From NCBI GenBank assembly GCA_937936695.1, contig CALHCK010000129.1, forward strand, positions 1 through 35,613: a stretch of DNA of 35,613 bases, written 5' to 3'. Shown piece by piece: positions 7,836 through 16,255 of this stretch. Under the pieces are notes generated by a model. It saw nothing but the letters and a program-made list of their open reading frames with translations, searched no databases and was not told the DNA's origin. Position numbers and translations under genes: made by a program. Position 1 is the stretch's first letter. Each line of letters opens with the position of its first letter. Origin of the DNA: an uncultured Polaribacter sp. Its GTDB lineage: Bacteria; Bacteroidota; Bacteroidia; Flavobacteriales; Flavobacteriaceae.

Positions 7836-10658
7836 CTAATTTAGTTCTTTTTTTAAAAACTTTGCAGTGTAGCTGGTTTTATGTTTGGCAACTTTTTCAG
7901 GTGTACCTGTAACTAAAATTTCACCACCTTTTTTACCACCTTCCATACCAACATCAATAATATAATCGGCTAATTTAATAACATCTAAATTATGTTCAAT
8001 AATAAGTACGGTGTTTCCTTTGTCTGCTAATTTATTTAAAACTTCCATTAATACTCTAATATCTTCAAAATGCAACCCTGTTGTAGGTTCATCTAAAATA
8101 TAAAAAGTATTACCAGTATCTCTTTTAGATAATTCTGAAGCTAGTTTAATTCGTTGCGCTTCTCCACCAGAAAGTGTTGTAGATTGTTGCCCTAGGGTAA
8201 TATAACCCAAACCTACATCTTTTATTGTTTTTAGCTTTCTATGAATTTTAGGAATGTTTTCAAAGAAGTTGGTAGCATCTTCTATGGTCATGTTTAAAAC
8301 ATCAGAAATAGATTTTCCTTTGTAACGTATTTCTAGCGTTTCTCTATTAAAACGTTTACCCTGACAAGTTTCACATTCTACCTGAACATCAGGTAAAAAA
8401 TTCATTTCTATAACTCTTACACCACCACCTTGGCAAGTTTCGCATCTACCGCCTTTTACATTAAAAGAAAATCTACCAGGTTTGTATCCTCTAATAGATG
8501 CTTCAGGTGTTTTAGCAAATAAACTTCTTATTTCAGAAAAGGTTCCGGTATAAGTTGCAGGGTTAGAACGTGGTGTTCTACCAATAGGAGATTGATCTAT
8601 ATCTATTACTTTATCTACATGTTCTAATCCTACTATTTTTTTATACGGCATCGGTTTTTTTACACCTCTGTATATATGCTCGTTTAAAATAGGGTACAGA
8701 GTTTCGTTTATTAAAGTTGATTTACCACTACCTGAAACACCTGTAACACATATCATTTTACCAAGAGGAAAATCTACAGAAACATTTTTTAAATTGTTTC
8801 CAGAAGCACCTTTTAAAGAAATTGTTTTTCCGTTACCAGCTCTTCTTTCTTTGGGTACAGCAATTTCTTTTCTGCCTGTTAAATAGTCAGAGGTAAGAGT
8901 ACTTTGTTTTGTTAAATCTGTAAAAGTACCTGCACTAACTATTTCTCCACCATATCTTCCTGCACCAGGTCCTATATCAAAAACAAAGTCTGCTTGTTCC
9001 ATCATATCTTTGTCGTGTTCAACAACTAACACAGAATTACCAATATCTCTTAATTTTACAAGAGAATCTATTAGTTTTTCGTTATCTCTTTGGTGTAAGC
9101 CAATACTCGGTTCATCTAAAATATATAATACACCTACTAATTGAGAGCCTATTTGTGTTGCTAATCGTATTCTTTGCGCTTCTCCACCAGATAATGATTT
9201 AGAGGTTCTATCTAATGTTAAATAATCTAAACCTACGTCTAATAAAAACTGAATTCTTGTTCTAATTTCTTTTAAAATTTCAGAAGCAATAGTTAATTGT
9301 TTTTTAGATAGATTTTGTTCTATTTTTTTAAACCAAGCTGCTAATTCAGTAACATCCATTTGTGCTAAATCACTAATGTTTTTATTAGTAATTTTAAAAT
9401 TAAGTGCTTCTGTTTTTAATCGTTTACCATTACAACTTGGGCAAGAAACTTCGTCCATAAAACCTTTTGCCCATCGTTTTATAGAAGTACTTTCTGCATT
9501 TTGGTATTGATTGTCTATAAATGCAATAATCCCTTCAAAATCAATTTTATATTTTCTGGTAACACCAACTGTTTTAGATTTTATTTCAAAAGACTCGTTA
9601 CCACCATTTAAAATAATAGATAATGCTTCTTTAGGAATGTCTTTAATGGCATCGGTAAGTTTAAAATTATATCGTTCTGCTATGTTTTGAATTTGTTTAA
9701 AAATCCAACTATTTTTTTGTTCTCCTAAAGGAGATATTCCTCCACTTTTTATAGAAATAGCATCGTCTGGTATAACTTTTTTTATGTTAATTTCATTGGT
9801 AATTCCTAATCCGTTACAAGAACCACAAGCACCTTTTGGAGAGTTAAAAGAAAATGTATTGGGTTCTGGGTTTGGGTAGGCAATACCTGTAGTAGGGCAC
9901 ATTAACTCTCTACTAAAATAACGAGGGCTATTTGTTTCTACATCAATAACCATCATTATATTATCACCAGAATATAACGCTGTTTTTATGGTTTCTTCTA
10001 ATCTTTTTTCTACAGATTCGTTTACCAATAACCTATCTATAACAACTTCTATATCGTGTGTTTTATAACGATCTAGTTTCATGCCTTTTTCAATTTCCCT
10101 AATCTCACCATCAACACGAACCCTAACAAAACCTTGTTTAGATATTTGTTCAAATAATTCTCTATAATGTCCTTTTCTAGATTTTATTAAAGGAGCTAAT
10201 ACTGCAATTTTTTTATTTGCAAAATCTTTTAAGATTAGTTTTCTTATTTGCTCATCAGAATAACTAACCATTTTTTCGTTGGTGTTATAAGAATAAGCAT
10301 CTGCAGCTCTTGCAAACAGCAACCTTAAAAAATCATAAATTTCTGTAATAGTACCAACAGTAGATCTAGGACTTTTGTTAGTTGTTTTTTGTTCTATTGA
10401 TATTACAGGAGATAATCCATCAATTTTATCTACATCAGGTCTTTCTAAGCCGCCTAAAAATTGTCGTGCATAAGCAGAAAATGTTTCTATGTAACGTCTT
10501 TGTCCTTCTGCATAAATAGTATCAAAAGCTAAAGAAGATTTTCCACTACCACTTAAACCAGTAATTACTACCAGTTTTTCGCGAGGAATTTTTACATCAA
10601 TGTTTTTTAAATTATGAGCTCTTGCTCCGTAAACTTCTATGTATTCTTGATCTTTCAA
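7836..10658 (-). CDS. uvrA: Excinuclease ABC subunit A
   Basis: DNA damage-recognition ATPase of nucleotide excision repair, acting with UvrB and UvrC. The protein has 940 residues, the normal length. It has two ABC modules: Walker A GLSGSGKSS at 34-42 and GVSGSGKST near 645; signatures LSGGEAQRIRLA and LSGGEAQRIKLA; Walker B LYILDEPSIGLH and FYILDEPTTGLH. The C-terminal zinc module is intact (CETC then CETC around GGGVRVIEMNFLPDVQ). The first zinc module has C254, C278 and C281, but threonine (CPTT) where the second cysteine is expected. A TAACTTTG element lies about 26 bases upstream of the ATG. The LOG-family gene follows on the same strand. Confidence 0.98.
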   Translation of the reverse strand: MKDQEYIEVYGARAHNLKNIDVKIPREKLVVITGLSGSGKSSLAFDTIYAEGQRRYIETFSAYARQFLGGLERPDVDKIDGLSPVISIEQKTTNKSPRSTVGTITEIYDFLRLLFARAADAYSYNTNEKMVSYSDEQIRKLILKDFANKKIAVLAPLIKSRKGHYRELFEQISKQGFVRVRVDGEIREIEKGMKLDRYKTHDIEVVIDRLLVNESVEKRLEETIKTALYSGDNIMMVIDVETNSPRYFSRELMCPTTGIAYPNPEPNTFSFNSPKGACGSCNGLGITNEINIKKVIPDDAISIKSGGISPLGEQKNSWIFKQIQNIAERYNFKLTDAIKDIPKEALSIILNGGNESFEIKSKTVGVTRKYKIDFEGIIAFIDNQYQNAESTSIKRWAKGFMDEVSCPSCNGKRLKTEALNFKITNKNISDLAQMDVTELAAWFKKIEQNLSKKQLTIASEILKEIRTRIQFLLDVGLDYLTLDRTSKSLSGGEAQRIRLATQIGSQLVGVLYILDEPSIGLHQRDNEKLIDSLVKLRDIGNSVLVVEHDKDMMEQADFVFDIGPGAGRYGGEIVSAGTFTDLTKQSTLTSDYLTGRKEIAVPKERRAGNGKTISLKGASGNNLKNVSVDFPLGKMICVTGVSGSGKSTLINETLYPILNEHIYRGVKKPMPYKKIVGLEHVDKVIDIDQSPIGRTPRSNPATYTGTFSEIRSLFAKTPEASIRGYKPGRFSFNVKGGRCETCQGGGVRVIEMNFLPDVQVECETCQGKRFNRETLEIRYKGKSISDVLNMTIEDATNFFENIPKIHRKLKTIKDVGLGYITLGQQSTTLSGGEAQRIKLASELSKRDTGNTFYILDEPTTGLHFEDIRVLMEVLNKLADKGNTVLIIEHNLDVIKLADYIIDVGMEGGKKGGEILVTGTPEKVAKHKTSYTAKFLKKELN

Positions 10659-10683
10659 ATGAGGAGTTTTTTTTCGGAAAAAG

Positions 10684-10691
10684 CAAAGTTA
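10684..10691 (-). promoter_or_regulatory. -7 promoter element (TAnnTTTG) of uvrA
   Basis: Minus-strand TAACTTTG lies 26 bases upstream of the uvrA ATG and matches the Bacteroidota -7 consensus. The -33 position is only AT-rich. The rest of the 179-base divergent spacer (10659-10837) holds no gene that I can see. Confidence 0.45.
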
Positions 10692-10837
10692 AAGAATACA
10701 TTTTTAATTAAAGAATGTTTAGCTAATGCATTAATAATTAGTTTTAATAACAGGTAAGGTTATTGTTAAAACAAGATTTTTAAATGCAGTACTATAAACA
10801 TAAAATAGTATCTTGCAGTAGAATTAAACATATAATA

Positions 10838-11059
10838 ATGATTGATACAATTCGGCATTTTTTTGAAAGAAATGGTTTTCATGTTTCTTCTAGATTAGCA
10901 GACAGAATGGGTATGAGAGCTTTAAACGTTAGATTGTTTTTTATCTATGTTACTTTTTTTACCATGGGATTGTCTTTTGGATTTTACTTAACATTAGCTT
11001 TTTTGTTAAAGTTAAAAGACATGTTATACACCAAAAGAAGTTCTGTTTTCGATTTATAG
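10838..11059 (+). CDS. PspC-domain small membrane protein
   Basis: A 73-residue protein starting MIDTIRHFFERNGFHVSSRL. It has the PspC-type layout: a short basic amphipathic N-terminus (RLADRMGMRALNVR) followed by a hydrophobic hairpin (LFFIYVTFFTMGLSFGFYLTLAFLLKL) and a basic tail. In-frame codons extend upstream to 10784, but the ATG at 10838 fits the family N-terminus. Flavobacterial homologs are often labelled PspC-family transcriptional regulators; no DNA-binding motif is visible here, and a membrane role is more likely. The K+ channel gene starts three bases after its stop, so the two are almost certainly co-translated. Confidence 0.75.
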   Translation: MIDTIRHFFERNGFHVSSRLADRMGMRALNVRLFFIYVTFFTMGLSFGFYLTLAFLLKLKDMLYTKRSSVFDL

Positions 11060-11062
11060 CCT

Positions 11063-12061
11063 ATGAGTATTTTACAATCTAAAATAAATAAAATTTTAGT
11101 TTTAGTTGTCTCAATCTTTGCTATTGGAGTAGTAGGGTATATGTGGTTGTCTAAATATAGTTTTATAGACGCACTTTATATGACGGTTATAACTGTAACT
11201 ACTGTAGGTTTTGGAGAGGTAAAACCTTTTACTCCCGAAGAAAAAATATTTACAATAGTTTTAATTTTAACAAGTATTATAGTATTTGGTTATGCTGTAT
11301 CTGCATTTTCTGAATATTTAGTAAGTGGTAAGTTGTTTGATTATTTAAAACACAAAAGAGTGGAAAAACAAGTAGAACAATTAAAAAAGCACACTATTGT
11401 GTGTGGTTATGGTAGAATTGGTAAACAAGCTATTTTAAAATTAAAAAATTACAATGAAGATTTTGTAGTAGTAGAAAAAAATAAAGAAATTTCTGAGTTT
11501 TTAGATTCTGAAGGAATTTTAAATTTAAACGGAGATTCTACTTTAGATGAAACACTTATAAATGCAGGTATAGAAAAAGCATCATTTTTATTAACTGCTT
11601 TGCCTTCAGATGCCGATAATTTATTTGTAGTATTAACAGCAAGACAACTTAACAAAAACTGTAAAGTAATTAGTAGAGCTTCTAATGAGTCTTCTTACGG
11701 TAAATTAAAAATTGCTGGTGCAGACAATGTAATTATGCCTGGTAAGTTAGGGGGTAATCATATGGCTTCTTTAGTGTCTACTCCAGATGTAATTGAATTT
11801 GTAGATAGGCTAACTATTGGCGGAGATACAACGGCTAATTTAGAAGAAATAGATATAGATGATTTGCCAAAAAAATATTTAAACAAAACTATTTTAGATT
11901 TAGATTTAAGAAAAAGAACAGGGTGTACCGTTATTGGTTTTAGAAATCCTGATAAAGATTATGTAATTAATCCAGAATCAGATAGTGTGTTAATTAGTGG
12001 CTCTCATTTAATTGTTTTGGGTAGACCAGAACAAATTTTAAAACTTAGAGAGTTGTTTTAA
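11063..12061 (+). CDS. Potassium channel with RCK (TrkA-N/TrkA-C) domain
   Basis: Two-helix K+ channel subunit (332 residues) gated by a cytoplasmic RCK domain. Helix 1 covers about residues 10-30, the pore loop with selectivity filter TTVGFGE lies at 46-52, and helix 2 at about 62-85. The RCK Rossmann domain starts near 110 with CGYGRIGKQ, the nucleotide-binding glycine motif, followed by the acidic VVEKN. A TrkA-C-like domain occupies about 245-332 and ends in LIVLGRPEQILKL. It lies three bases after the PspC-like gene. The ligand of the RCK domain (NAD, Ca2+ or nucleotide) cannot be read from the sequence. Confidence 0.93.
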   Translation: MSILQSKINKILVLVVSIFAIGVVGYMWLSKYSFIDALYMTVITVTTVGFGEVKPFTPEEKIFTIVLILTSIIVFGYAVSAFSEYLVSGKLFDYLKHKRVEKQVEQLKKHTIVCGYGRIGKQAILKLKNYNEDFVVVEKNKEISEFLDSEGILNLNGDSTLDETLINAGIEKASFLLTALPSDADNLFVVLTARQLNKNCKVISRASNESSYGKLKIAGADNVIMPGKLGGNHMASLVSTPDVIEFVDRLTIGGDTTANLEEIDIDDLPKKYLNKTILDLDLRKRTGCTVIGFRNPDKDYVINPESDSVLISGSHLIVLGRPEQILKLRELF

Positions 12062-12145
12062 CTAAACCTTAAATTAAGTTGTTAAAAGCACTTTTTTTTG
12101 AGATATTGCAAACAACTAAACTATAAGTACAAATTTAATTTTATT

Positions 12146-13753
12146 ATGAATAAAAAAAATATATCCTTATTGCTATTATTAATTCCTATGATAACATTTT
12201 CTCAGAAGATGTCTATTGATGAACAAATAGAAGCAAAATTTAAACCTTTTGCCTCTGCTGTTAGTAGTGTGGTATTTTATCCTATTGGTATTGCGGGTAA
12301 ACAAGTTCCTATAGTACTTTTAGTTTTATTATTTGGAGCTTTGTTTTTTACACTGTATTTTAAATTTGCAAATATTAGATTGTTAGGTGTAGGAATAAAT
12401 GCAGCTAAAGGAAAATATGATGAGGTAGATTTTAAAAGTGTAGATGTTGTTGCTGGTGATGCTACTCCTGGAGGAAATATTTTAGAATCTCCAAAAGCAG
12501 ATCAAGTTGTAGGAGAGGTAACTCATTTTCAAGCATTAACAGCTGCTTTATCGGCTACAGTAGGTTTGGGTAACATTGCCGGGGTTGCAGTTGCTATAGC
12601 TATTGGTGGTCCTGGTGCAACTTTTTGGATGATTTTAGCTGGTTTTTTAGGAATGTCTACAAAATTAGTAGAAGCTACCTTGGGGGTAAAATATAGAGAA
12701 GTAGGGGAGGATGGAAAAATATATGGAGGACCAATGTATTACCTTAGAAAGGGGTTAAAAGAAAAAAATCTTGGAGGTCTTGGTAAAGTTTTGGCTTTAT
12801 TGTTTGCAGTTTTTGTGGTTGGTGGTTCTTTTGGAGGAGGTAACATGTTTCAAGCAAATCAAGCAGCAGCTCAATTTAAGCTTTTATCAGGGTTAGATTC
12901 TGGTTTTGCGTTCGGTATTATTATGGCTGTTTTAGTAGCCATAGTTATTATTGGAGGTATAAAAAGAATTGGTCAGGTTACAGAAAAAATAGTACCATTT
13001 ATGGGTATTATGTATGTAGGTGCTGCTTTAGTTATTATTTTTATGAACATTACGGCTATACCAGCTGCTTTAGCGCAAATATGGTCTGGTGTGTTTCAGA
13101 ATAACTCTTTATTAGGAGGTGTTGTAGGAGTAATGATTGTTGGTTTTCAAAGAGCGGCATTTTCTAATGAGGCAGGTGTAGGTTCTGCGTCTATTGCTCA
13201 TGCGGCGGTAAAAACTAGATTTCCTGCTAGTGAAGGAATTGTTGCTTCTGTAGGGCCTTTTGTAGATACTGTAGTAATTTGTACTATGACAGCATTGGTA
13301 ATTGTAATAACTAACATAAAAAGTAATTTATTTGAGTACGCTAATTTAGATGCTAGTAACAATGTAATTATGAATGGCTCAGGAGAACATTTAGGAGGAG
13401 TAGATTTAACTTCTGTTGCTTTTGATTCTGCAATTCCTAATTTTTCTATTTTACTTACAATAGCAGTTATTTTATTTGCGTTTTCTACTATGTTATCTTG
13501 GTCTTATTATGGTTTACAAGGATGGAAATATTTATTCGGAAAAGGAAAAATAGCAGACATTTCTTATAAAGTGTTATTTTTATTCTTTATAGTTGTTGGT
13601 GCTTCTTCAAGTCTTAACTCTGTAATAGAGTTTTCTGATTCTATGATTTTTGCAATGGTTTTTCCTAATGTAATAGGGTTGTTTTTATTAATGCCAAAAG
13701 TAAAACTAGAATTAGATAGATATTTAAAAGCGATAAAATCTTCTAAAGCATAA
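12146..13753 (+). CDS. Sodium:alanine/glycine symporter (AGCS family)
   Basis: Inner-membrane Na+-coupled amino-acid importer of about 535 residues with ten or more hydrophobic segments. The family signature is clear: SATVGLGNIAGVAVAI then GGPGATFWM, and later GFQRAAFSNEAGVGSASIAH. The ATG at 12146 is chosen because it opens a signal-like segment, MNKKNISLLLLLIPMITFSQ; the in-frame ATG at 12098 would add a polar tail. An extra N-terminal hydrophobic leader with a periplasmic stretch precedes the first AGCS helix. The next gene starts 10 bases downstream, suggesting an operon with the helix-hairpin-helix and acyl-CoA dehydrogenase genes. Which amino acid is carried is inferred from the family only. 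Confidence 0.93.
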   Translation: MNKKNISLLLLLIPMITFSQKMSIDEQIEAKFKPFASAVSSVVFYPIGIAGKQVPIVLLVLLFGALFFTLYFKFANIRLLGVGINAAKGKYDEVDFKSVDVVAGDATPGGNILESPKADQVVGEVTHFQALTAALSATVGLGNIAGVAVAIAIGGPGATFWMILAGFLGMSTKLVEATLGVKYREVGEDGKIYGGPMYYLRKGLKEKNLGGLGKVLALLFAVFVVGGSFGGGNMFQANQAAAQFKLLSGLDSGFAFGIIMAVLVAIVIIGGIKRIGQVTEKIVPFMGIMYVGAALVIIFMNITAIPAALAQIWSGVFQNNSLLGGVVGVMIVGFQRAAFSNEAGVGSASIAHAAVKTRFPASEGIVASVGPFVDTVVICTMTALVIVITNIKSNLFEYANLDASNNVIMNGSGEHLGGVDLTSVAFDSAIPNFSILLTIAVILFAFSTMLSWSYYGLQGWKYLFGKGKIADISYKVLFLFFIVVGASSSLNSVIEFSDSMIFAMVFPNVIGLFLLMPKVKLELDRYLKAIKSSKA

Positions 13754-13763
13754 AAAAAATAAT

Positions 13764-14648
13764 ATGAAATTATTTAAATCCCATTTCTGGTATACAAAAA
13801 GCCAAAGAAATGGGATTTTCTGTTTAATAATATTAATACTTATTTTTCAATCTATTTATTTTTTTGTTGATTTTACTTCAGATGAAACTGTTGATTATAA
13901 TTCGCCTGTAGTTGTAAAATTTCAGAAACAAGTAGATAGTTTAAGAAAGGTTAAATTACAAAGTAAAGAGACTACCTTATATCCTTTTAATCCTAATTAT
14001 ATTTCAGATTATAAAGCAGAAAAATTAGGAATGTCTGTATTAGAAATAGATAGATTATTTGCGTACAGAAAAGCAAATAAATTTATCAATTCTAAAGAAG
14101 AGTTTCAAAAAGTAACTAAAATTTCAGATTCTTTATTAAATAAGATTTCACCATTCTTTAAATTTCCAGATTGGGTATCAAAAAAAAGAACTAAGGTTTC
14201 TATACAAAAAAAGAAATTACATGCTTCAGGAAAAGTAATACCTATAAGTACAATAGACATCAATAAAGCCACAGCGCAAGATTTTAAAAGTATTAAAGGA
14301 GTAGGAGAAGTACTTTCTAAAAGAATTATTAAGTATCGTTCTAAATTACATGGTTTTTCTTACATGAGTCAACTAAATGAAGTTTGGGGATTAGAAAAAG
14401 AGGTGATTGACAGACTTGTAAAAAAGTTTAAAATAATAGAAAAGCCGTTAATTCATAAAATGAATGTAAATACTGTAACATTCAAAGAGTTATTAAAAAA
14501 TCCGTACATAGATTTTAAATTGTGTAAAAAGATTTTTAACTACAGAGATGAGGTTGCTGAACTTCAAAATATATCAGAATTAAAAAATATCAAAGATTTT
14601 CCTTTAGACTTGTATGATAGAATAGTCTTATATTTGTTGGCTAAATAA
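13764..14648 (+). CDS. ComEA-like membrane-anchored helix-hairpin-helix protein
   Basis: A 294-residue protein with one N-terminal membrane helix (about residues 17-37, IFCLIILILIFQSIYFFV) and an outside region holding ComEA-type helix-hairpin-helix units. The clearest is DINKATAQDFKSIKGVGEVL followed by SKRIIKYR (about residues 168-197); a first unit lies around 80-125 and a degenerate last unit with VNTVTFKELLKNPYIDF around 235-290. ComEA proteins bind DNA outside the inner membrane during uptake. Here the position between a symporter (10 bases) and an acyl-CoA dehydrogenase (20 bases) gives no support for a competence locus, so DNA uptake is only one possibility. Confidence 0.8.
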   Translation: MKLFKSHFWYTKSQRNGIFCLIILILIFQSIYFFVDFTSDETVDYNSPVVVKFQKQVDSLRKVKLQSKETTLYPFNPNYISDYKAEKLGMSVLEIDRLFAYRKANKFINSKEEFQKVTKISDSLLNKISPFFKFPDWVSKKRTKVSIQKKKLHASGKVIPISTIDINKATAQDFKSIKGVGEVLSKRIIKYRSKLHGFSYMSQLNEVWGLEKEVIDRLVKKFKIIEKPLIHKMNVNTVTFKELLKNPYIDFKLCKKIFNYRDEVAELQNISELKNIKDFPLDLYDRIVLYLLAK

Positions 14649-14668
14649 ACAAACAAATTTCTATTATA

Positions 14669-15835
14669 ATGAACAGTATGTATTTTACTGAAGAACACGA
14701 GGCTTTTCGTGCGAGTTTCAAAGATTTTTTGAAGAAAGAAGTAGTACCACATATAGAGAAATGGGAAAAAACTGGAACTATTGATCGTTTTATTTGGAAA
14801 AAGTTTGGCGAAATGGGATATTTTGGTCTGTCTACACCAGAGGAGTATGGTGGTTTAGACTTAGACCTATTTTATACGCTTGTTTTTTTAGAAGAAATGC
14901 AAAAAATTAATTCAGGTGGTTTTGCTGCAGCAATGTGGGCGCATGAATATTTAGCAATGACACATTTAAATAAAGAAGCAAGTGAAACTACAAAACAAAA
15001 GTATTTAGTACCAAGTGTTGCTGGAGATATGATTGGTTGTTTGTGTATAACAGAACCTTTTGGAGGATCTGATGTTGCAGGTATGAGATCTACAGCTATC
15101 AAACAAGGTGATAAATATATTTTAAATGGTTCTAAAACATTTATAACAAACGGAGTTTATTCTGATTATTTAATAGTTGCTGCAAAAACAGATACTTCAG
15201 ATAAATATAAAGGAATAAGTATTTTTGTGGTAGATAGAACTGCTAAAGGTGTTTCAGCTACTAAATTAGATAAATTAGGGTGGAGAGCTTCTGATACAGG
15301 AGAAATAGCTTTTGATAATGTAGAAATTCCTGTAGAAAATTTGTTAGGAGAAGAAGGAAAAGGTTTTCCTTACATTATGCAACATTTTGCTTTAGAAAGA
15401 CTTTTAATGGGAGTAAACGCACATGCAAGAGCAGAGTTTGCGGTAGATTATGCTGTTAACTACATGAAAGAAAGAAATGCGTTTGGGAAGTCTCTTGATA
15501 AATTTCAGTCTTTAAGACATAAAGTAGCTGAAATGGCAAGTAAGGTTGATATGTGTAGAGAGTATAATTATTCTATAGCAAAAAGATTAAATGATGGTCA
15601 GTATGTAGTAAAAGAGGCAAGTATGTCTAAATTACTGTCTACTAAAATGGCAGATGAAGTTATATATGATGCATTACAATTGTTAGGTGGTTATGGATAT
15701 ATGGAAGAATATCCTATGGCGCGTTTGTTAAGAGATAGTAGGTTAGGACCTATAGGTGGCGGAACTTCAGAAATTCTAAAAGAAATAATCGCAAAAATGG
15801 TTATTGATAAAAAAGAATACAAGCCTGCCACATAG
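14669..15835 (+). CDS. Acyl-CoA dehydrogenase
   Basis: FAD-dependent dehydrogenase of acyl-CoA thioesters (388 residues, normal length), cytoplasmic. The FAD/substrate segments CITEPFGGSDVAGM and NGSKTFITNGVYSDY are present, with the C-terminal helical domain ending in LLGGYGYMEEYPMARLLRDS. The usual C-terminal catalytic glutamate of short- and medium-chain enzymes is replaced (GGGTSEIL), while ALERLL at 241-246 carries E243, the base position used by isovaleryl- and long-chain-type enzymes. That points to a branched or long acyl substrate, but this is inference. Glutaryl-CoA dehydrogenase is another possibility. It is the last gene of the group starting at the symporter; rpsU has its own promoter after it. 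Confidence 0.95.
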   Translation: MNSMYFTEEHEAFRASFKDFLKKEVVPHIEKWEKTGTIDRFIWKKFGEMGYFGLSTPEEYGGLDLDLFYTLVFLEEMQKINSGGFAAAMWAHEYLAMTHLNKEASETTKQKYLVPSVAGDMIGCLCITEPFGGSDVAGMRSTAIKQGDKYILNGSKTFITNGVYSDYLIVAAKTDTSDKYKGISIFVVDRTAKGVSATKLDKLGWRASDTGEIAFDNVEIPVENLLGEEGKGFPYIMQHFALERLLMGVNAHARAEFAVDYAVNYMKERNAFGKSLDKFQSLRHKVAEMASKVDMCREYNYSIAKRLNDGQYVVKEASMSKLLSTKMADEVIYDALQLLGGYGYMEEYPMARLLRDSRLGPIGGGTSEILKEIIAKMVIDKKEYKPAT

Positions 15836-15859
15836 TTTTAAAATAAAAAATATAATTAA

Positions 15860-15889
15860 TTGTAGATTAACAATTAATAACTACATTTG
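15860..15889 (+). promoter_or_regulatory. Promoter of rpsU (TTG - 19 - TAnnTTTG)
   Basis: TTG at 15860-15862 and TACATTTG at 15882-15889 are separated by 19 bases, the best match to the two-part Bacteroidota promoter in this window. The predicted leader is about 65-70 bases and holds a small hairpin (AACAGT 15909-15914 with ACTGTT 15918-15923). Confidence 0.7.
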
Positions 15890-15947
15890 CAGTCCAAAAA
15901 ATAAAACAAACAGTATAACTGTTAAAAAATATAAAAGATACGATGAA

Positions 15948-15955
15948 GGGAGGTG
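15948..15955 (+). promoter_or_regulatory. Strong Shine-Dalgarno of rpsU
   Basis: GGGAGGTG contains GGAGGTG (15949-15955), a full-length match to the 16S rRNA anti-Shine-Dalgarno, with nine bases between GGAGG and the ATG at 15963. The other starts inspected here (tuf, secE, nusG, rplK, rplA, rplJ, rplL, rpoC, DUF3467) have A-rich leaders without this motif. In Bacteroidota the anti-Shine-Dalgarno is held by bS21, bS18 and bS6, so an SD on the bS21 gene fits autogenous control. Confidence 0.85.
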
Positions 15956-15962
15956 CCAAAAC

Positions 15963-16160
15963 ATGTTAATTATACCAGTAAAAGAAGGAGAGAATATCGA
16001 TAGAGCGTTAAAACGTTATAAGAGAAAATTCGATAGAACTAAGACAATGAAGAACTTACGTAACAGAAAGAACTTTACAAAGCCATCTGTAGCAAAAAGA
16101 GCTCAGAGAATAAAAGCGTCTTACGTTCAGAAATTAAGAACACAAGAAGAAGTAGGTTAG
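15963..16160 (+). CDS. rpsU: Small ribosomal subunit protein bS21
   Basis: Basic 65-residue protein starting MLIIPVKEGENIDRALKRYK, a typical bS21, which sits at the 30S platform near the 3' end of 16S rRNA. Upstream in-frame codons reach 15804 within the end of the acyl-CoA dehydrogenase gene, but the family N-terminus and the Shine-Dalgarno fix the ATG at 15963. It is a single-gene unit with a promoter at 15860-15889 and a terminator at 16184-16217. An eight-codon reading frame (15943-15969) overlaps its start. The perfect SD is exceptional for this phylum and suggests that bS21-depleted ribosomes, with a free anti-SD, translate this mRNA preferentially. Confidence 0.97.
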   Translation: MLIIPVKEGENIDRALKRYKRKFDRTKTMKNLRNRKNFTKPSVAKRAQRIKASYVQKLRTQEEVG

Positions 16161-16183
16161 AGATAACTTATTTTAAAATTATA

Positions 16184-16217
16184 AAACTCGTATTGATTTG
16201 TCAATACGAGTTTTTTT
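16184..16217 (+). terminator. Intrinsic terminator of rpsU
   Basis: Perfect 13-bp stem (16184-16196 with 16201-16213) with a TTTG loop, followed by a T run. It ends about 40 bases before the recombinase gene. Confidence 0.92.
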
Positions 16218-16255
16218 ATGCTTTTTTTTGTAAATTTACTAAAAGCACAAATAAA

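Noticed and set aside
10659..10837. Possible small RNA or gene in the uvrA-PspC spacer
   Set aside because: No frame with a start, no strong hairpin and no terminator was found; it is best read as a divergent promoter region.
16193..16255. N-terminal extension of the recombinase
   Set aside because: These codons run through the second arm and T tract of the rpsU terminator; TTG at 16256 fits the family start.
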